64,000 nucleotides of DNA from Spirosoma sp. (GCF_026391055.1 NZ_JAPLET010000026.1:868001-932000), one strand, 5' to 3'. Shown: positions 1 through 10,543, counted from the stretch's first letter. Notes: generated from the letters alone by a model not told the origin. Numbers and translations are program-made.

Positions 1-520
1 CGATCGGAATCGTACCTATGCCGAAATCAGACCGTTTGATGGTGCCGCTCGCTTTAAAACCAGCTTTTTCCTGCTCTTTACCACCCATGCCTTTCATGGC
101 AACAGGGCCAACCATAGTCACATTGAGCGTTACGGGTTTTGTAACGCCGTGCATAGTCAGATCCCCCATCAGTTTGTACTGCTTTCCTTCCACTTTTTTG
201 AACGACGTGCTCTTGAATGACAGGGCTGGAAATTTGGCGGCATCAAAGAAGTCGGGGCTTTTGAGGTGACCATCCCGGCGCTCGTTGTCGGTATTGATGC
301 TGTTTACATCGGCCGTTAATTCGAACGTGGCATCCGACAAATCGGCTTTTGCCGAGGAAATTTTTGCATCGAACGATTTGAAATTACCGTCAACATCCGA
401 CAGCAAATTGTGCGTAAGCGTAAAGCCTACCCGAGAGTGTGATTTATCCACCGCCCAGGTTTGCGCGTAAGCAGTTGACAGACTAAGCAGGGCAGCGATG
501 GAGAATACAAGTGTTTTCAT
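1..520 (-). CDS. YceI family protein (partial, runs off window start)
   Basis: Reverse translation from ATG at 520 gives MKTLVFSIAALLSLSTAYAQTWAVDKSHSRVGFTLTHNLLSDVDGNFKSFDAKI..., a signal peptide plus YceI-like lipocalin fold sequence. Confidence 0.85.
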   Translation of the reverse strand, partial: MKTLVFSIAALLSLSTAYAQTWAVDKSHSRVGFTLTHNLLSDVDGNFKSFDAKISSAKADLSDATFELTADVNSINTDNERRDGHLKSPDFFDAAKFPALSFKSTSFKKVEGKQYKLMGDLTMHGVTKPVTLNVTMVGPVAMKGMGGKEQEKAGFKASGTIKRSDFGIGTIPI

Positions 521-589
521 GTGTGTTTGAATTGGTTTGATAATAATTAACTGAACAGAGTAAAGTCTATGGTATTCGAACAAGTAACC

Positions 590-3190
590 TTATCGGGGTC
601 GACCGCCCGCCGGGGCCGCTGCGGGAGCTGCCTGTGGCTGACCACCACCGTCGCCTTCACCTTTTACGTCGTCATTACTAACCGAACGGCCCTTTTTGCG
701 GGGTGCTTCAAAGGTCATTTTGCCGATTCGGTACGAGAACGTCACTTTTACGTTTGAGTTGTACAGGTTAGTAACACTCACCGACGACAGCGTTGGCGTG
801 TTCAGCGTAGTGCGCATCGTTACGCCACCCGCGAAGTTCTCGGCAGCTAGTCCGATGCTGCCCCGTTTGTTTGCCACATCTTTCCGAATGCCCACTGAGT
901 ACATATAAAAGCTGCCCATAGTGCCCTGCAACTGGGGGCTTGGTCCCCGGAAAAAGCTGAACACCTGCGCGCTCCACCCTTTGTCGAGCTGAAGCTGGCT
1001 CATCAGCCGCCCGCCAAGGCTCACACCCGTATTGCTGATCGTGATCGACTTCCCGTCGGCACCCGGCGTCAGGCCCTGCATGTACACATAGTACGCATCA
1101 ATACCGCCGTTGACCGTCCATTTAGGTGTGATGCTAGTATTGAAAAAGATGTTGGTACCAACGGTGCGCTGTACGCCAATATTTTGAAACGTCGTGATGA
1201 TCGCCCCGGCCAGCGTATCGGATGGTATCCGGATTTGGGAGATACCGTTGTTGGTCAGCCGCCCGAATACGGAGGCATTGATGTACGTTTTCTTGACGGT
1301 CGAACTCAGACTAAGCTCAACGTTGTCGGTTAGTTCGGGGCTCAGGTTTGGGTTACCCACCATAATCATCTGTGGGTTGGCCGTATTTACGTTTGGGTTC
1401 AGTTGTTGCAAACCTGGCCGTTGAATCCGGCGGTTATAAGCGGCTTTTACGGTCGTTCCCCCTTTCAGACTTTTCGAAACATTGATGCTGGGCACCAGAT
1501 TGCTGTAACTGGGAATATTCAGGTTTGTATTTTCGTTTGCTTTTGCTGTAATACCCGTGTGTTCGTAGCGGGTACCCACTTTGAATGTGTATTTGCTGGG
1601 CGTTACGTAAGTGTAAGAAATGTACCCCGCGCCGATGTTCTGGTTGTAGAGCAATGAACCGGATGGATTTGTCGGGTCGAAAACCAGCTCACCCGTACTG
1701 CCGCCAAGCTGGTACTGAAACCGGCTATCAACCTGCCGCATAATAGCCTTGCCCCCAAATTCCAGCAATTGGTTTTTGCGGATGGGCGTCTGGTAATCGG
1801 TCTGGATCGTAAACTCCTGGTTGGTGTTGTTGTTGAGGTTGCGCTGGCGGCTGGTCAGCTCGCCCGTTTGGCCAAGAATATCGGCGTAGAAGTTATTAGT
1901 CAACCCTGTGCGGCTGTACTGAGTGGAGATAGACCATTCCTGCTGAGGCTTGAACGTCCGGATATAATCCAGGTTCATATCCACCGAGTTGGACAGATCT
2001 TTCCGGTCTACATCGCGATTCGACATATTGCGCAGTACTTCGTTGGCGTAAGTATTGGTCAACTGGGTTTGCTGCTGAATGAAATTTCGGGTACCAAACC
2101 GAACGTTAGCCGATAACGACTGATTTTTAGCCAGATCGTAGTCCATACCCAGCGTATATTGCCCGAATATCGGCTTGTCGAAAGCGGTACCCTGCTGGCT
2201 CGTCCGCAATGTCTGTCCGCCAACCTGCGTGGTTTGATCTAGGGTAGACGAAGCGCCATTGTACCCGGCGCGGCCGAAACCGCCCAGGGTCAGGCCCAGT
2301 TTACCCTGGCGGTACGAACCGTTCAGCCCCAGATTCGATGCGCGAAGCCCTGCTCCGGCATCAACATTCAGCGTCAGCCCATGCAGGGTATTCTTTTTAG
2401 TGACGATGTTAATAATACCGGCGGCTCCTTCGGCATCGTATTTGGCCGATGGGCTCGTGATCACCTCTACCGATTTAATCATGTCGGCGGGGAGTTGCTT
2501 AAGTGCATCGGCCACGTTGGCGGCCACAATGGTCGATGGTTTGTTGTTGATCAGTACCCGGATATTCTGGCTGCCCCGCAAACTAACGTTTCCGTCCAGA
2601 TCGACCGACAGCATGGGTACCCGCTTCAGCACATCCGAGGCATCGCCCCCTTTGGCGGTTATGTCTTTATCGGCATTGAACACCAGCCGGTCAACTTTTT
2701 CTTCGATGAGTGCCGCCTGCCCCGTTACCACAACTTCGCCCAGCGTACGCACATCGGCCGGGAGTTTTACAGAGCCCAGGTTGATGTCTGTGCCTTTTAC
2801 AACGGTGACCTTCTGCGAGTCGCGGGTTTTGTAGCCAATAAACGAATACTGAAGCCGGTAATCGCCCGGTGCCAGTTTAGTCAATGAAAACTGTCCTTTG
2901 GCATCCGATGTCGTTCCATCGATGGGCTTGTTGGTAGCAACATTTATGAGTGCAACGGTGGCAAACTCAACGGGTTTGCCCGAAGTCGAATCGACCAGTA
3001 TCCCGGCTATCTTCCCATTTCCTTTAGGCGTTTCTTCGGCCGCACCCGTAAATTCTTTTTTACGGCGCGTATCCTGCCCGCCGAAGCTACCAGGGCCACC
3101 ACCCGGAGGGCCAAACTGTGCATAGATGACACTGGGTTCAAGCAGAGTCGTTAACGTTCCTAAGAGCAGAAGGAGGAAATATCTTTTCAT
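590..3190 (-). CDS. Outer membrane beta-barrel / TonB-dependent receptor with N-terminal carboxypeptidase-regulatory-like domain
   Basis: ORF 590..3205; MKRYFLLLLLGTLTTLLEPSVIYAQ signal; GKIAGILVDSTSGKPVEFATVALIN CarboxypepD_reg-like; plug-like LKRVPMLSVDLDGNVSLRGSQNIRVLINNKPS. Confidence 0.9.
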   Translation of the reverse strand: MKRYFLLLLLGTLTTLLEPSVIYAQFGPPGGGPGSFGGQDTRRKKEFTGAAEETPKGNGKIAGILVDSTSGKPVEFATVALINVATNKPIDGTTSDAKGQFSLTKLAPGDYRLQYSFIGYKTRDSQKVTVVKGTDINLGSVKLPADVRTLGEVVVTGQAALIEEKVDRLVFNADKDITAKGGDASDVLKRVPMLSVDLDGNVSLRGSQNIRVLINNKPSTIVAANVADALKQLPADMIKSVEVITSPSAKYDAEGAAGIINIVTKKNTLHGLTLNVDAGAGLRASNLGLNGSYRQGKLGLTLGGFGRAGYNGASSTLDQTTQVGGQTLRTSQQGTAFDKPIFGQYTLGMDYDLAKNQSLSANVRFGTRNFIQQQTQLTNTYANEVLRNMSNRDVDRKDLSNSVDMNLDYIRTFKPQQEWSISTQYSRTGLTNNFYADILGQTGELTSRQRNLNNNTNQEFTIQTDYQTPIRKNQLLEFGGKAIMRQVDSRFQYQLGGSTGELVFDPTNPSGSLLYNQNIGAGYISYTYVTPSKYTFKVGTRYEHTGITAKANENTNLNIPSYSNLVPSINVSKSLKGGTTVKAAYNRRIQRPGLQQLNPNVNTANPQMIMVGNPNLSPELTDNVELSLSSTVKKTYINASVFGRLTNNGISQIRIPSDTLAGAIITTFQNIGVQRTVGTNIFFNTSITPKWTVNGGIDAYYVYMQGLTPGADGKSITISNTGVSLGGRLMSQLQLDKGWSAQVFSFFRGPSPQLQGTMGSFYMYSVGIRKDVANKRGSIGLAAENFAGGVTMRTTLNTPTLSSVSVTNLYNSNVKVTFSYRIGKMTFEAPRKKGRSVSNDDVKGEGDGGGQPQAAPAAAPAGGRPR

Positions 3191-3444
3191 TGTCAGTTGT
3201 ATCACGAATTAACTGACCAAAACAACATCTATTCTGTGAGCCGTAAAAACGCAATAGACCGTTAGGGTATAAACGTCGACAGAGACCCGGTTTTAACCGA
3301 TAGAATCGAATCACCCGATGCGACCTCCCGGAATGGCCGATCTATCGACTGAAAGACCGACCCTATCGGTGAATTCAGGTCAACCAGCGATTGACCGATG
3401 GGAAAATTAGAATTTGACGTAAACTTGCAGCTTCTCAAGCGATT

Positions 3445-4512
3445 ATGGCTGCTACCCTGTTTTCACGCCGGTATGTTCCGCTCCTCAGTCATGTATTAGG
3501 CTGGGGATTGCTGGGCTATCTGCTTTTTTTCTCCCAGTCTTTTGGTTCAGAAATTCGACTTCCTGACTTGTTCTGGGTTCGGCAGGGCATTTTCTTCTGT
3601 CTTATGGTGGGCATGTTCTATCTGAATTCGCAGGTACTGGTTCCCCGGCTGCTGCTGCAGGACCAGCCGAGCCGCTACACGATGACGCTCATGGGTGTTA
3701 TCATTGGCATACTGCTCATTTTGTGGGCGGTCGAGAGTTGGTTCAACCTGCCGATTTTGGTGCACAGGGCGTTTCATCCCGATGGCAAGGGGCACCCCAA
3801 AACCTACGGATGGATTCAGCCAAATATGTTCACGATTTTACTAATGCTGGGCATGAGTACCAGCCTATCACTGCTCCAAAAATGGCAGGCCGATGCTAAC
3901 CTGAGGCTGGCGCTGGAACAGGCTAAAACAACCTCCGAACTGTCTTTTCTGAAGGCGCAGATCAATCCGCACTTCTTCTTCAATACGCTGAACAACATCT
4001 ATGCCCTCACCCTGCTCGATGTGGAAACGGCTCGCGAAGCCTTACACCGGCTTTCGCGTATGATGCGATACGTGCTGTATGATACCCAAACCGGTACAAC
4101 TCTGCTGAGTAAAGAACTCGCCTTCGTTAGCGACTACATCCAGCTCATGCAGCTTCGGCTGACGGATAAGGTAACCGTTACGCTTACCCCTCCCAGCCCG
4201 CTGAACGACCGGCCCATTGCGCCCATGCTCTTGCTCCCTTTTGTGGAAAACGCGTTTAAGCATGGCGTCAGCGCCCTGCATTCTAGCCAGATCCATATTG
4301 CCATTCAGCAACAGCAGAATCAGCTGCTACTCGATGTTCGCAATACCCTGTTTCTGGACAAATCACCCTCGCTCGAAACGGGCAACGGCATTGGCCTGAC
4401 CAACACCCGCCGACGGCTCGACCTGCTTTATCCAGGCCGTTATGCGTTACAAATCAACGAACAGACACCCTCCGGCGAATATCAGGTTCAACTAACCCTC
4501 GACCTATCATGA
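3445..4512 (+). CDS. LytS/YehU-type sensor histidine kinase
   Basis: Transmembrane N-terminus; FLKAQINPHFFFNTLNNIYAL His_kinase motif; C-terminal GNGIGLTNTRRRLDLLY. Confidence 0.92.
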   Translation: MAATLFSRRYVPLLSHVLGWGLLGYLLFFSQSFGSEIRLPDLFWVRQGIFFCLMVGMFYLNSQVLVPRLLLQDQPSRYTMTLMGVIIGILLILWAVESWFNLPILVHRAFHPDGKGHPKTYGWIQPNMFTILLMLGMSTSLSLLQKWQADANLRLALEQAKTTSELSFLKAQINPHFFFNTLNNIYALTLLDVETAREALHRLSRMMRYVLYDTQTGTTLLSKELAFVSDYIQLMQLRLTDKVTVTLTPPSPLNDRPIAPMLLLPFVENAFKHGVSALHSSQIHIAIQQQQNQLLLDVRNTLFLDKSPSLETGNGIGLTNTRRRLDLLYPGRYALQINEQTPSGEYQVQLTLDLS

Positions 4513-5273
4513 CTCTTTCCTGCATTGCCGTTGATGATGAGCCGCTGGCGTTGGGCCTTGTTTGTGCTTTCATTGAAAAAACGCCTTTTCTCCAGTTGGC
4601 CGGTCGCTACAGTAGCGCTGTCGAAGCCTTAGAGGGGTTACTATCCGGCCCTCCTGTGAATGTAGTTTTTCTGGATATCCAAATGCCGGACCTGACCGGC
4701 CTAGAACTGGCCCGCGTTCTGGAGCGGAGTAACCGGGGCGCACACACGACACGGATTGTCTTTACCACCGCTTTCGATCAGTTTGCGCTGGATGGCTTTC
4801 GGGTCGATGCGCTGGACTATTTGCTGAAGCCGTTCAACTACGAAGAGTTTTTACGGGCAGCGAGTAAAGCCCGGCAGTATTTTGATCTGGTTCAGCGGAC
4901 GGAACCAACCCCGGCAGCTCAGGCTCTGGCTGCTCCCAGCGAAATGGCCGACGATCACCTCTTTCTGAAAGTCGAGTATCAGTTGGTTCGCATTGCCTAC
5001 AACGACATTCTATACATTGAAGGACTGAAAGATTACGTGAAAGTATATCGGCAAAGTGAGCCGGATAAGCCTTTGTTATCACTGACGAGTTTGAAGGGTC
5101 TGGAAGAAAAATTGCCAGCCAATCAGTTCATGCGGGTTCACCGGTCGTTTATTATCTCTCTGCAACGGATCAGTGCGTTTACCCGAAACTCCGTCCAGAT
5201 CGGTTCGGTGGTCATACCGGTCAGTGATCAGTACAAAGATGTTTTTGGCCAGTTCATCGGACGATGGCTTTAA
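4509..5273 (+). CDS. LytTR family response regulator
   Basis: Receiver domain (CIAVDDEPLAL, VFLDIQMPDLTGLELA, YLLKPF) plus LytTR domain (ILYIEGLKDYVKVY, FMRVHRSFIISL); overlaps kinase stop by 4 nt. Confidence 0.95.
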   Translation: MTLSCIAVDDEPLALGLVCAFIEKTPFLQLAGRYSSAVEALEGLLSGPPVNVVFLDIQMPDLTGLELARVLERSNRGAHTTRIVFTTAFDQFALDGFRVDALDYLLKPFNYEEFLRAASKARQYFDLVQRTEPTPAAQALAAPSEMADDHLFLKVEYQLVRIAYNDILYIEGLKDYVKVYRQSEPDKPLLSLTSLKGLEEKLPANQFMRVHRSFIISLQRISAFTRNSVQIGSVVIPVSDQYKDVFGQFIGRWL

Positions 5274-5414
5274 GGAAAACTGACTCCGCGGTCCTGCCTG
5301 ACAGTGGTTTTATGATACTCTCGACAAGTTGTATAGGGCAAAAATTGGGTAGAATGTTCGTTCAACCAAACTACTGCCTAACTTTAGCACCTGATAACTT
5401 TAGCACGTCGTCCC

Positions 5415-5735
5415 ATGCTCGTAACTACTACCTCCAACATTGAGGGAAAAACTATTACAAAATACGTAGGTCTGGTTAATGGAGAGGCCATTATTGGAGC
5501 CAACCTTGTCCGGGATTTTTTCACCAGTATTAAGGATGTCGTAGGTGGTCATTCAGGCGCTTACGTACAGGCATTGCGCGAAGCGAAAAGCATTGCGCTT
5601 AAAGAAATGATCGATCAGGCGACCCGGCTGGGTGCTACCGCCGTGATCGGCGTCGACCTGGACTACCAGACCATTGGCGGCAACGGTTCCATGCTGATGG
5701 TTAGCGCCAACGGCACCGCCGTTGTTGTCGAATAA
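5415..5735 (+). CDS. YbjQ family (heavy-metal-binding domain) protein
   Basis: 106 aa; [27 protein letters not shown]...[36 protein letters not shown]. Confidence 0.92.
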   Translation: MLVTTTSNIEGKTITKYVGLVNGEAIIGANLVRDFFTSIKDVVGGHSGAYVQALREAKSIALKEMIDQATRLGATAVIGVDLDYQTIGGNGSMLMVSANGTAVVVE

Positions 5736-5757
5736 ATCATTGGACATAGCAATCATG

Positions 5758-5779
5758 AAAGGCCATTCGGCCTTTTTTG
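5758..5779 (+). terminator. Rho-independent terminator downstream of YbjQ gene
   Basis: aaaggcc-attc-ggccttt followed by T tract. Confidence 0.75.
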
Positions 5780-5867
5780 TGCCCTGGCACAGCCGTTTGC
5801 AGCTTTAACCGACACGGCATAAGTACCTCAAAATGAATGGTTAAGCTACCTCCGAGGTGTTATAACA

Positions 5868-6344
5868 TTAAATTTCTTCTTTTACTGACCCACACTTCAG
5901 CATCTTATCGCCGTAATATGGATTTCGTACCTCGCGCTTGTCGCTAAGCCAAAAGGCACCCTTCCCTTCAGCGGCCATCGGGCAGTACTGCACGTACGTT
6001 TTAGCTGGTTTAGTCGCTTTAGCCAGCGCAATCATACTGGTCGAAAGGGCTTCAAATTGCGTTCTTTGTGCGTCAACGTTATTCGTCCGACTAATGGTAG
6101 CCGCCCTGGCTTTCGCTGTAGCAAGGTTTTTTTTATCAATCGCCGACAGCCTGGCTGCGTCGACCTTACCCAGAGCAGTAACCAAAGCAGTTGCTCCCGA
6201 TTTGGCTTTAGGGGCATCAGTAGCCACCAGAGCATCTTTAACACTGTAGTAGGCACTCAGCGCCGGAGCGGTGGTTTGCGCCGAAGCGGCCAGGGAAAAG
6301 AGTAATAAGCCGACCGCGGCAAACGTAAAGCGAATTGTTTTCAT
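5868..6344 (-). CDS. DUF3347-like secreted protein
   Basis: MKTIRFTFAAVGLLLFSLAASAQ signal; C-terminal YVQYCPMAAEGKGAFWLSDKREVRNPYYGDKMLKCGSVKEEI typical of DUF3347; start inside ORF 5868..6425. Confidence 0.75.
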   Translation of the reverse strand: MKTIRFTFAAVGLLLFSLAASAQTTAPALSAYYSVKDALVATDAPKAKSGATALVTALGKVDAARLSAIDKKNLATAKARAATISRTNNVDAQRTQFEALSTSMIALAKATKPAKTYVQYCPMAAEGKGAFWLSDKREVRNPYYGDKMLKCGSVKEEI

Positions 6345-6721
6345 GAATTTATCGAATTGTCTGGATGAAACAGCAGTAATGAACAGCCATATCAATTGGC
6401 TTAAAGTGACCAGACAAAAAGCCACCAGCCTAAATAGTCCTGTTCAATAAAGCGGGTGGTTGTTCGTCTGCACTCTGGACATACGTTTACAGGCACAAAG
6501 GTATAAGCTTTGCCAGGAAATTAATTTATAGGATTCGCACAGGTAACTATACAATTCCCGAAAACGGCAGTGCAAGATTGTCCTTTATCATCGCATTAGT
6601 TAATCTGCACCGGGCCACCATCCGAATAATTAATAATCTAATTAAATAGGAGTCTACTCATCAAAAATAAAGAGATTTGAAACAGCCTAATCGGCTTGTA
6701 CCCACCCATTATTGAATCATT

Positions 6722-8953
6722 GTGAACGCTTGTTTTTCCTGTTTTCTGATTTTTCTATCTGTTTCAGTCTACAGTCAATCTATCATTTATGTAACGCCCA
6801 CGGGGGCGGGCACTCAGTCCGGTTCATCGTGGACCAATGCCCTGCCAGGCAATTCGCAGTTACGGAGTAAGTTACTCTCGGCATCGGCAGGAACACAGCT
6901 CTGGCTATCCGGTGGGCAGTATTCTCCTGGCTCATCACGAACTGAAACCTTTGCCATTCCATCGGGTGTACAGGTATATGGTGGATTTATGGGTAACGAA
7001 ACGGCCCTGAGTGATCGCTTGCTGAGTTCGCCTTCCAGCACAACCCTAACAGGTGAAATCGGCGACCCAACCAGCATCACGGACAATAACTACCATGTTA
7101 TAACCTTCACGAACGCATCCAGCGACACACGCCTGGATGGCGTGGTCATTACGGGAGGAAATTCAGACGCCAGTACATCCCCGCATGATTCAGGGGGCGG
7201 GATCTACAATAATGGTAGTGGTACAGGCAACAAAAGCAGGCCTATTCTGACAAACTGCCTGATTACAGCGAACACGGCCGTTAATGGCGGAGGCCTTTAC
7301 AACGATGCCCACGACGGCGGAGAGAGTTCACCCACGTGTATAAACTGCATTTTTCAGGAAAACAGTGCCTCCTTTAGTGGGGGTGGCGTTTACAACTACG
7401 GCTACCGGGGCTTTTGCAGTCCCATGCTAACAGGCTGCGTGTTCAGGCGAAACAGGGCTGTCGTCGGAGGAGGCTTCTTCAGCAATGCTACCTTCAACGC
7501 AGCCATAAATAACCCGATACTCACCAACTGTGTGTTTGAAGAGAATACCGCCAGTTCAGGGGCGGGCCTTGTCTTCGCCAGTGGACTCTATGCCTTTCTC
7601 CACCCCATCCTAACCAATTGCCTGATCAACCATAATCAGGCCAGCGGCTCTGGGGGAGGTATTCAGGTCTCTGCCACCATTGGCTGCTCGGCCGATCCTA
7701 CACTCATCAATTGCGTGCTGGCCGATAACTCAGCCGGAACAGCCGGAAGCGGTATCTATAGCGCGTGTTACAGTGATTCATATATAACCATCCGCCTAAC
7801 AAACAGCCTTATATGGACAAACGATATTGCCCACGATACCGGCTCGAACAGAATAGCACCCACCTACGCCATAACGTACTCCAACGTTCAGGGAGGGTTT
7901 TCGGGTACGGGCAACACAACTGTTGATCCGCTGTTCGTTGACCCGCCCAGTAATAACTACAAGGTACGCCCAAACAGTCCGGCCATAAATACCGGCGATC
8001 CTGCCAGTACAACCAGCACCGTTTCGGCAACGGATCTGGCTAATGAGCCACGAATTGTGAACGGCCGAATCGATAGGGGTGCCTACGAGTACATTCCTAT
8101 GGCTGACCTACGCATGACACTCTCCGTCAACACACGCACACCGGCGGTTAAACAACCCATTGAGTATAAACTGACCATTACCAACGACGGCCCCGACCCG
8201 GCTACCAATGTTACTTGGTACAATCGACTCCCGCCCTCTTTGAGCTTCGCGGGAGGTAAGGATGTATCCAATTCGTTTACCCTGGTTTATGGCACAATTG
8301 CTTCACTGAAGCCAGGAAAATCGACAACGTTCTCCTACCAGTTGCAGCCCGAACAACCCGGGCGCTATAGCAACGCGGCCCAGATCACAACCAGTGACCA
8401 AAGAGATCCTGACAGCCAGCCTAATTCCGGTACCGGCGACGGCCAGGACGATGCCGCGCAAACGGATGTCCGTACCACGGATGACAACGGTGCTGTCTAT
8501 GTATCACCGAATCTAAATCAGGCTCCCTTGCCGTCGGTTACCTCAAACCAACCCGCTCCAGACCCTACAAAAGCCGACCTTAGTTTATCTATTTCCCTTT
8601 CGAACCGAACCCCGCGCGTGGGTGATGTGGTGGCGATTACCTGTCAGGTTAGTAACGCAGGCGAATTGACAGCAACGGGTGTGTCCCTGACGCTCACTCT
8701 TCCAACAGGCCTTTCCTTTGTGTCGGGTTCCGGATTTACCCAGACGGGGCAATCGCTTATGGGAACGGTTGGGACCGTCAAGGCGGGAGCTCAGGCTCTG
8801 CTAACTGCCCACGTACGCATTAACCTACGCAACGCAGCCTTGTTGTTCGCAGAAATCCTGACCAGCAATCAACCAGATCCCGATAGCCAGCCAGGTTCCG
8901 GCACAACGGATGGCCAGGACGACATGGCCACCGCCGATTTCCGCGTGCCATGA
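6722..8953 (+). CDS. Right-handed beta-helix / choice-of-anchor Q protein with two DUF11 (conserved repeat) domains
   Basis: GTG start; IYVTPTGAGTQSGSSWTNAL; repeated LTNCLITANTAVNGGGLYN solenoid motifs; ADLRMTLSVNTRTPAVKQPIEYKLTITNDGPDPATNV DUF11. Confidence 0.85.
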   Translation: MNACFSCFLIFLSVSVYSQSIIYVTPTGAGTQSGSSWTNALPGNSQLRSKLLSASAGTQLWLSGGQYSPGSSRTETFAIPSGVQVYGGFMGNETALSDRLLSSPSSTTLTGEIGDPTSITDNNYHVITFTNASSDTRLDGVVITGGNSDASTSPHDSGGGIYNNGSGTGNKSRPILTNCLITANTAVNGGGLYNDAHDGGESSPTCINCIFQENSASFSGGGVYNYGYRGFCSPMLTGCVFRRNRAVVGGGFFSNATFNAAINNPILTNCVFEENTASSGAGLVFASGLYAFLHPILTNCLINHNQASGSGGGIQVSATIGCSADPTLINCVLADNSAGTAGSGIYSACYSDSYITIRLTNSLIWTNDIAHDTGSNRIAPTYAITYSNVQGGFSGTGNTTVDPLFVDPPSNNYKVRPNSPAINTGDPASTTSTVSATDLANEPRIVNGRIDRGAYEYIPMADLRMTLSVNTRTPAVKQPIEYKLTITNDGPDPATNVTWYNRLPPSLSFAGGKDVSNSFTLVYGTIASLKPGKSTTFSYQLQPEQPGRYSNAAQITTSDQRDPDSQPNSGTGDGQDDAAQTDVRTTDDNGAVYVSPNLNQAPLPSVTSNQPAPDPTKADLSLSISLSNRTPRVGDVVAITCQVSNAGELTATGVSLTLTLPTGLSFVSGSGFTQTGQSLMGTVGTVKAGAQALLTAHVRINLRNAALLFAEILTSNQPDPDSQPGSGTTDGQDDMATADFRVP

Positions 8954-8994
8954 AACAGGAAAGGCGAGCCATGAGGCTCGCCTTTCCTGTTTCA
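8951..8994 (+). terminator. Perfect 20-bp stem hairpin containing the stop codon; putative bidirectional terminator between convergent genes
   Basis: tgaaacaggaaaggcgagcc-atga-ggctcgcctttcctgtttca, perfect complement over 20 bp. Confidence 0.75.
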
Positions 8995-9013
8995 TTTCAT
9001 ATTCATTTGTCGA

Positions 9014-10543
9014 CTAGAACCGATCATCGTCTTCATCCTCCTCTTCGCCAAAGCTGCTACCAGGGTTGAACATCGACCCGAGCAAGTCTTTGAATGACAA
9101 GCCCGTATCCATGGCTTTCTTACCAACCAGCGAGTGTTCGGCCAGACCATGCAGAGCGAACTCCATCATAAACAGCTTCTCGGTTTTGCTCAGACGCGGG
9201 TGGAAACCGTCGACCAGATCGTCGAGCCCGTCGATGGTACGCAGCCGGGCTTCGTAATCGCGGTTCGATAAGTCGTTGAGGAACTCCATCGTGTTGCCAT
9301 CACCAAACCAGTCGGTGACTTTCTTGTACGGATTGCCCCGCTTGTCTTTTTTGGCTTTTTCGGGGTTTGGAAAATAGGCCAGAAACTGATTACGGATGGC
9401 TTTCCCGATCAGGTTCTGCGCGACGATAACCGGCCCTTCTACTTCACCTTCGTAAACCAGTTCAACTTTACCGCAAATAGCGGGAACGACCCCGTACAGG
9501 TCAGAAACGCGCACATACGTTTCTTTCTCCCCGTTGATGAGCGCTCGCCGTTCGGCCGAAGACAGGAGATTCTCGTAGGCCGAGATAGTCATCCGGGCCG
9601 ACACCCCACTTTTCGAGTCGACGTATTCGCTTTCGCGGGCTTCGAGTGCTACCTGTTCAATCAAATCGGCAACCAGATCGTTGGTCTTAACCATGCCTTT
9701 CTGCTCGGTTTTCACGACGGCTTCCTGCAAAGTGATTTTCTTGCCAATTTCGATGGATTTCGGGTAGTGTGTCACTATCTGGGAGTCGATTCGGTCTTTA
9801 AGCGGGGTTACAATGCTGCCCCGGTTGGTATAATCTTCCGGGTTCGCGGTAAACACAAACTGAATATCGAGCGGCAAACGTAATTTGAAACCCCGAATCT
9901 GAATATCGCCCTCCTGCAAAATGTTAAACAGCGATACCTGAATACGGGCCTGCAAATCGGGTAATTCGTTAATAACGAAAATACAGCGGTGCGAACGCGG
10001 AATCAGACCGTAGTGAATTGTCCGTTCATCCGAATACGGCAACTTAAGCGTAGCGGCCTTGATAGGATCTACGTCGCCAATCAGATCGGCTACCGATACG
10101 TCTGGTGTGGCCAGTTTCTCGGTGTATCGCTCACTGCGGTGCATCCAGGAAATAGGCGTCTGATCCCCTTTTTCAGCAATAAGGTCAATAGCAAACCGGG
10201 AAAGCGGCTGCATCGGGTCGTCGTTTAATTCAGACCCAGCCACAACAGGAATATACTCGTCCAGCAGGTTAATCATTAGCCGGGCAATACGGGTCTTTGC
10301 CTGTCCCCGAAGGCCCAGCAGATTGATGTGGTGCATGGACAGGATCGCGCGTTCGACATCGGGGATAACCGTATCTTCGTACCCCCATATTCCCGGAAAA
10401 ACGATTTCTTTTTCCTTAATTCGGTCAATCAGGTTATCCCGCAGTTCCTGTTTAATTGAGCGGGTTTCATAGCCAACGGCTTTTAATTCGCCAAGCGTTG
10501 AGATTGTTAGTAATTTTGATGCTTTCAGGCTGCGGTAGTTCAT
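9014..10543 (-). CDS. MoxR/magnesium-chelatase-like AAA+ ATPase
   Basis: LLGLRGQAKTRIARLM P-loop; VFVINELPDLQARIQVSLFNILQEGDIQIRG; FVFTANPEDYTNRGSIVTPLKDRIDSQI. Confidence 0.88.
   Translation of the reverse strand: MNYRSLKASKLLTISTLGELKAVGYETRSIKQELRDNLIDRIKEKEIVFPGIWGYEDTVIPDVERAILSMHHINLLGLRGQAKTRIARLMINLLDEYIPVVAGSELNDDPMQPLSRFAIDLIAEKGDQTPISWMHRSERYTEKLATPDVSVADLIGDVDPIKAATLKLPYSDERTIHYGLIPRSHRCIFVINELPDLQARIQVSLFNILQEGDIQIRGFKLRLPLDIQFVFTANPEDYTNRGSIVTPLKDRIDSQIVTHYPKSIEIGKKITLQEAVVKTEQKGMVKTNDLVADLIEQVALEARESEYVDSKSGVSARMTISAYENLLSSAERRALINGEKETYVRVSDLYGVVPAICGKVELVYEGEVEGPVIVAQNLIGKAIRNQFLAYFPNPEKAKKDKRGNPYKKVTDWFGDGNTMEFLNDLSNRDYEARLRTIDGLDDLVDGFHPRLSKTEKLFMMEFALHGLAEHSLVGKKAMDTGLSFKDLLGSMFNPGSSFGEEEDEDDDRF

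Noticed and set aside
2259-2887. Plus-strand ORFs of 191 and 168 aa inside the TonB-dependent receptor
   Set aside because: Antisense to a well-supported receptor gene; no recognisable domains.
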